49,418 nt of DNA from Clostridium vitabionis (GTDB lineage Bacteria; Bacillota; Clostridia; Lachnospirales; Lachnospiraceae): assembly GCF_015351765.1 (NCBI RefSeq), contig NZ_JADKQA010000006.1:1-49418 (forward strand), written 5' to 3'. The notes below the pieces were generated by a model, which was not told where the DNA came from, made no database searches, and was given only the letters and a program-made list of their open reading frames with translations. The position numbers were made by a program, and so were the translations under genes. Below are positions 47,262-49,418 of the stretch, one piece after another (the stretch's first letter is position 1; each line of letters opens with the position of its first letter).

Positions 47262-47589
47262 GAAATGTAAAATTCAACAAAAAGCTATATGAAATCCGTG
47301 AAAAATTATGTGATGATTTGTGCAATTTGTTTATTTACAGTGGGATATTAGGAATGTAATATTATGTAAGTGAAAATATCCATAATTTTGATTCACAACA
47401 CCGAGATAATAATATTTCGAACAGAATGAGTTATTTTGTAAACTTTCGGGAATAATAGCGATTACTGTTCAAATTATGACTGAAAAGTGGGGAAGAAAAA
47501 GGCTGTTTTTATGCCATGAGAGGTCGTTAATTGGGGCTTTGGATCGTGGAAGCCAACGTTTTTGAACGATTTGCAGAGGGGGAAATGTC
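47262..47589. promoter_or_regulatory. AT-rich upstream region of the choice-of-anchor-A gene
   Basis: About 330 bp of AT-rich sequence, contrasting with the chromosome average, like the region upstream of the pilus adhesin. Several TAATAT- and TTGATT-type words occur but no single promoter stands out. AGAGGGGGAAATG provides the ribosome site. No reading frame is supported. Confidence 0.4.
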
Positions 47590-49418
47590 ATGAACAAACA
47601 TTTTGCGCGGAGAATGAAAAAGGGTTTTGTGGCACTGCTATTAGCCACATTGCTGGTATCGTCTGATGGGATATCGTGGATACTGGGATGTTCTCTGCCG
47701 GATGGCCTGGCCATCAGATCTTTTGGGGACGCTTATGAAAATGGTGAAATTGCGACTCCGGCTTCGCTCTCAGAATTGGAGAATCGCGAGGGGCAGAGCT
47801 GGCAGGCCAAGTCTTCGGAATACCGGTACGAAGATAACGAAGTATCGATTTGGGTTACTGCGGAGAAAAATGCCCTTCCGGATGACGCGAAGTTTGTTGT
47901 GACTCCGGTGACCAAAAACTCTAAGGATTTTAATTACGATGCGTATCTTACCGCTTACCAGGAGAGCTTCGGAGATGGTACAGATATAGATGACGCGGCG
48001 AATACGGATGAAGACAAAGCGTTTTTCTATGATATGCGGTTCCTCACAAAAGAGATTGGTGCGGACGGTAAGCCGACCGGAAAGGAAATCGAAGTTGAAC
48101 CGGCGGAGGGAACGGTAACGGTAACGGTCACCCTCGCAAAGAAGGCAGAGAAACAGGAAGGCGTAGAACTGGAAGATGATATCCATCCTGGCAATAGTTC
48201 TGCGCAGGCTGCAGAAGCACTGAGTGTTACTCACCTTCCGCTGAAATCTGAGGTCAAAAGTAAGAACGGCGGGATGACCGCTGGCGCGGAGATCACGGCT
48301 CAGGATATTCTTGTTCAGCCGATGGAAGATAAAATCATCTCGCAGACCGAGACGAGCGTACAATTTAAAGCAGATGAGTTTTCAGTGTATGCTCTTCGTG
48401 TGATGCCCGCAGAAAATAATGCATCGCAGGCAACATCTGGTTCAAGCAGCAAAATGTTAACACCGCAGAGCGTCCTCGGAACAGCGATGAATTATGGGAT
48501 TGTCGCCAATAAATTTTACCTTCTTGGGGGGAGAGATGCGGAAACGAATGTTGCTGCGAAAGTAGGAACATGTGGAACTCAGACGGGAAATACCGAGAAA
48601 ACAAACGGCCAAGCACAGACGTTTATGATTGGCTGCGTGGAAAATACATTTTTAATCAAAGGAAAGAAAAATACTATAATAAAATGTCCGAAAGATCAAA
48701 AGGATAATTTTCAGGCAAAGGAAAGTGTAGAGTTCACTTTTCAGTATGAAGACCAAAATACAATCAATGGTATGATTGACCAGATGATTACGTCTGCGTC
48801 AGAACAAATTTCTACCGATAATGTGCAGTATGAGAAACTCGAATACGGGCCTTATGATCAAAAATATCACTTGGATTTGAGGAGTAAGCCAGCCGGCACA
48901 TATTATGTCAATCTTATTATCGAAAACCCGGCACCTTATCAAGTTCAACCAATGGGGGAAGACGAGAAGCTGATTATCTCGAAAAATGATGATCAGGCGG
49001 TGGTACTGGTAGATTCTTCAGAAACAGTGACACTTCATAAGTTCAAGGTGATGGATAAGGGATCGGATAGCCTAACTGACAAAGATGGATATTCAGTAGC
49101 TAAAGGAATCTTCTTCTGTCTTCCGAATTCGACAACCGTCAATATTGATGGAGGCATTGTCGGAACTGTTCTTGCACCGAAAGCAACGGTAAACGTTAAT
49201 CGCACTAGTGCTGGCCATTTGGTCGCCAACATTGTGAATATTATGGATGGCGAATGGCATAACATTGACCAGGAGAAGCCTAACGCTCCTGAAGAAAAGC
49301 CAACGCCGGGAGCGCCGACAGATGCAACGCCGGGAGCGCCGACAGATGCAACGCCGGGAGCGCCGACAGATGCAACGCCGGGAGCGCCGACAGATGCAAC
49401 GCCGGGAGCGCCGACAGA
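47590..49418 (+). CDS. choice-of-anchor-A surface protein, 5' part (runs off the window)
   Basis: At least 609 codons, open to the end. The signal peptide is basic then hydrophobic (MKKGFVALLLATLLVSS). An N-terminal domain (about 45-275) with FYDMRFLTKEIGADGKPTG and ending in DEFSVYALRVMP resembles the domains at the start of the pilus adhesin. A choice-of-anchor-A domain follows (about 295-560): NYGIVANKFYLLGG, GGIVGTVLAPKATVNV and GHLVANIVNIMDGEWHN are its marks. From about residue 575 a Pro/Thr-rich TPGAPTDA repeat begins. A wall-sorting signal would be expected beyond the window. The ATG at 47590 follows AGAGGGGGAAATGTC; the ATG at 47585 is out of frame and stops. Confidence 0.82.
   Translation, partial: MNKHFARRMKKGFVALLLATLLVSSDGISWILGCSLPDGLAIRSFGDAYENGEIATPASLSELENREGQSWQAKSSEYRYEDNEVSIWVTAEKNALPDDAKFVVTPVTKNSKDFNYDAYLTAYQESFGDGTDIDDAANTDEDKAFFYDMRFLTKEIGADGKPTGKEIEVEPAEGTVTVTVTLAKKAEKQEGVELEDDIHPGNSSAQAAEALSVTHLPLKSEVKSKNGGMTAGAEITAQDILVQPMEDKIISQTETSVQFKADEFSVYALRVMPAENNASQATSGSSSKMLTPQSVLGTAMNYGIVANKFYLLGGRDAETNVAAKVGTCGTQTGNTEKTNGQAQTFMIGCVENTFLIKGKKNTIIKCPKDQKDNFQAKESVEFTFQYEDQNTINGMIDQMITSASEQISTDNVQYEKLEYGPYDQKYHLDLRSKPAGTYYVNLIIENPAPYQVQPMGEDEKLIISKNDDQAVVLVDSSETVTLHKFKVMDKGSDSLTDKDGYSVAKGIFFCLPNSTTVNIDGGIVGTVLAPKATVNVNRTSAGHLVANIVNIMDGEWHNIDQEKPNAPEEKPTPGAPTDATPGAPTDATPGAPTDATPGAPTDATPGAPT
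49312..49418 (+). repeat. 24-bp in-frame tandem repeat (TPGAPTDA), at least four copies
   Basis: Perfect repeats of a 24-bp unit CGCCGGGAGCGCCGACAGAT followed by GCAA, from 49312 to the window end. They encode an eight-residue Pro/Thr linker typical of wall-spanning stalks. The copy number cannot be known as the window ends within the array. Confidence 0.92.

Noticed and set aside
49312-49418. CRISPR-like regular repeats at the window end
   Set aside because: The 24-bp units are contiguous, without spacers, and in frame as TPGAPTDA codons.

Overview
The window looks like a stretch of a GC-rich Firmicutes chromosome, most likely Lachnospiraceae or a close relative. The MurG, DUF5711, DUF1576, CBS/DRTGG pyrophosphatase and 7TM-GHKL kinase proteins are of the type seen there, ribosome binding sites are strong AGGAGG-type, and surface proteins carry Gram-positive sorting signals. 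The taxon is inferred from protein character alone. No rRNA, tRNA, CRISPR array or complete insertion sequence was seen.

Region 1 (1-3.0 kb) is a degraded mobile region. Two diverged copies of a phage HNH endonuclease are both broken. Two copies of a GC-rich 34-bp sequence resemble the region that follows HNH genes in phage packaging modules. Small toxin-antitoxin genes sit between them on the minus strand: HigA with a residual HigB tail, RelB/RelE(YafQ), and Phd/Doc.

Region 2 (3.0-18.0 kb) holds a low-molecular-weight tyrosine phosphatase and a minus-strand LytTR regulator plus 7TM GHKL kinase. Divergent from these is a pilus island: a 1751-residue von Willebrand A tip adhesin, two consecutive signal-peptidase-like proteins that both lack the catalytic Ser/Lys dyad, a backbone pilin, a class B sortase and a second pilin. 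The order matches the streptococcal FCT-3 scheme (ancillary pilin, SipA, FctA, class B sortase, FctB), with the SipA-like gene duplicated.

Region 3 (18.0-38.8 kb) is mainly housekeeping: HIT protein, MurG, MTA/SAH nucleosidase, conserved hypotheticals, transketolase, ROK glucokinase, manganese pyrophosphatase, orphan HicB, flavin reductase overlapping a shikimate kinase-like gene, DUF1576 protein, NCS2 purine permease, a lower-GC AAA/DUF4143 ATPase, gamma carbonic anhydrase, MgtC-like protein, antiporter-like permease and a cytidylate kinase-like protein.

Region 4 (38.8-46.6 kb) is a probable cell-surface glycan cluster: three large multipass membrane proteins, two of them with in-frame tandem repeats, around a sedoheptulose-7-phosphate isomerase, ending with ThrH and a clear terminator.

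Region 5 (46.6 kb-end) has repeat elements, a small unknown gene and the 5' part of an AT-richer choice-of-anchor-A surface protein ending in 24-bp TPGAPTDA repeats.

Beyond genes, three whole-window patterns stand out. The octamer GGAAAATG (either strand) occurs 27 times by hand count where about one is expected. Short GC-rich tandem duplications sit at gene ends and inside membrane-protein loops. At least two families of structured intergenic repeats recur.
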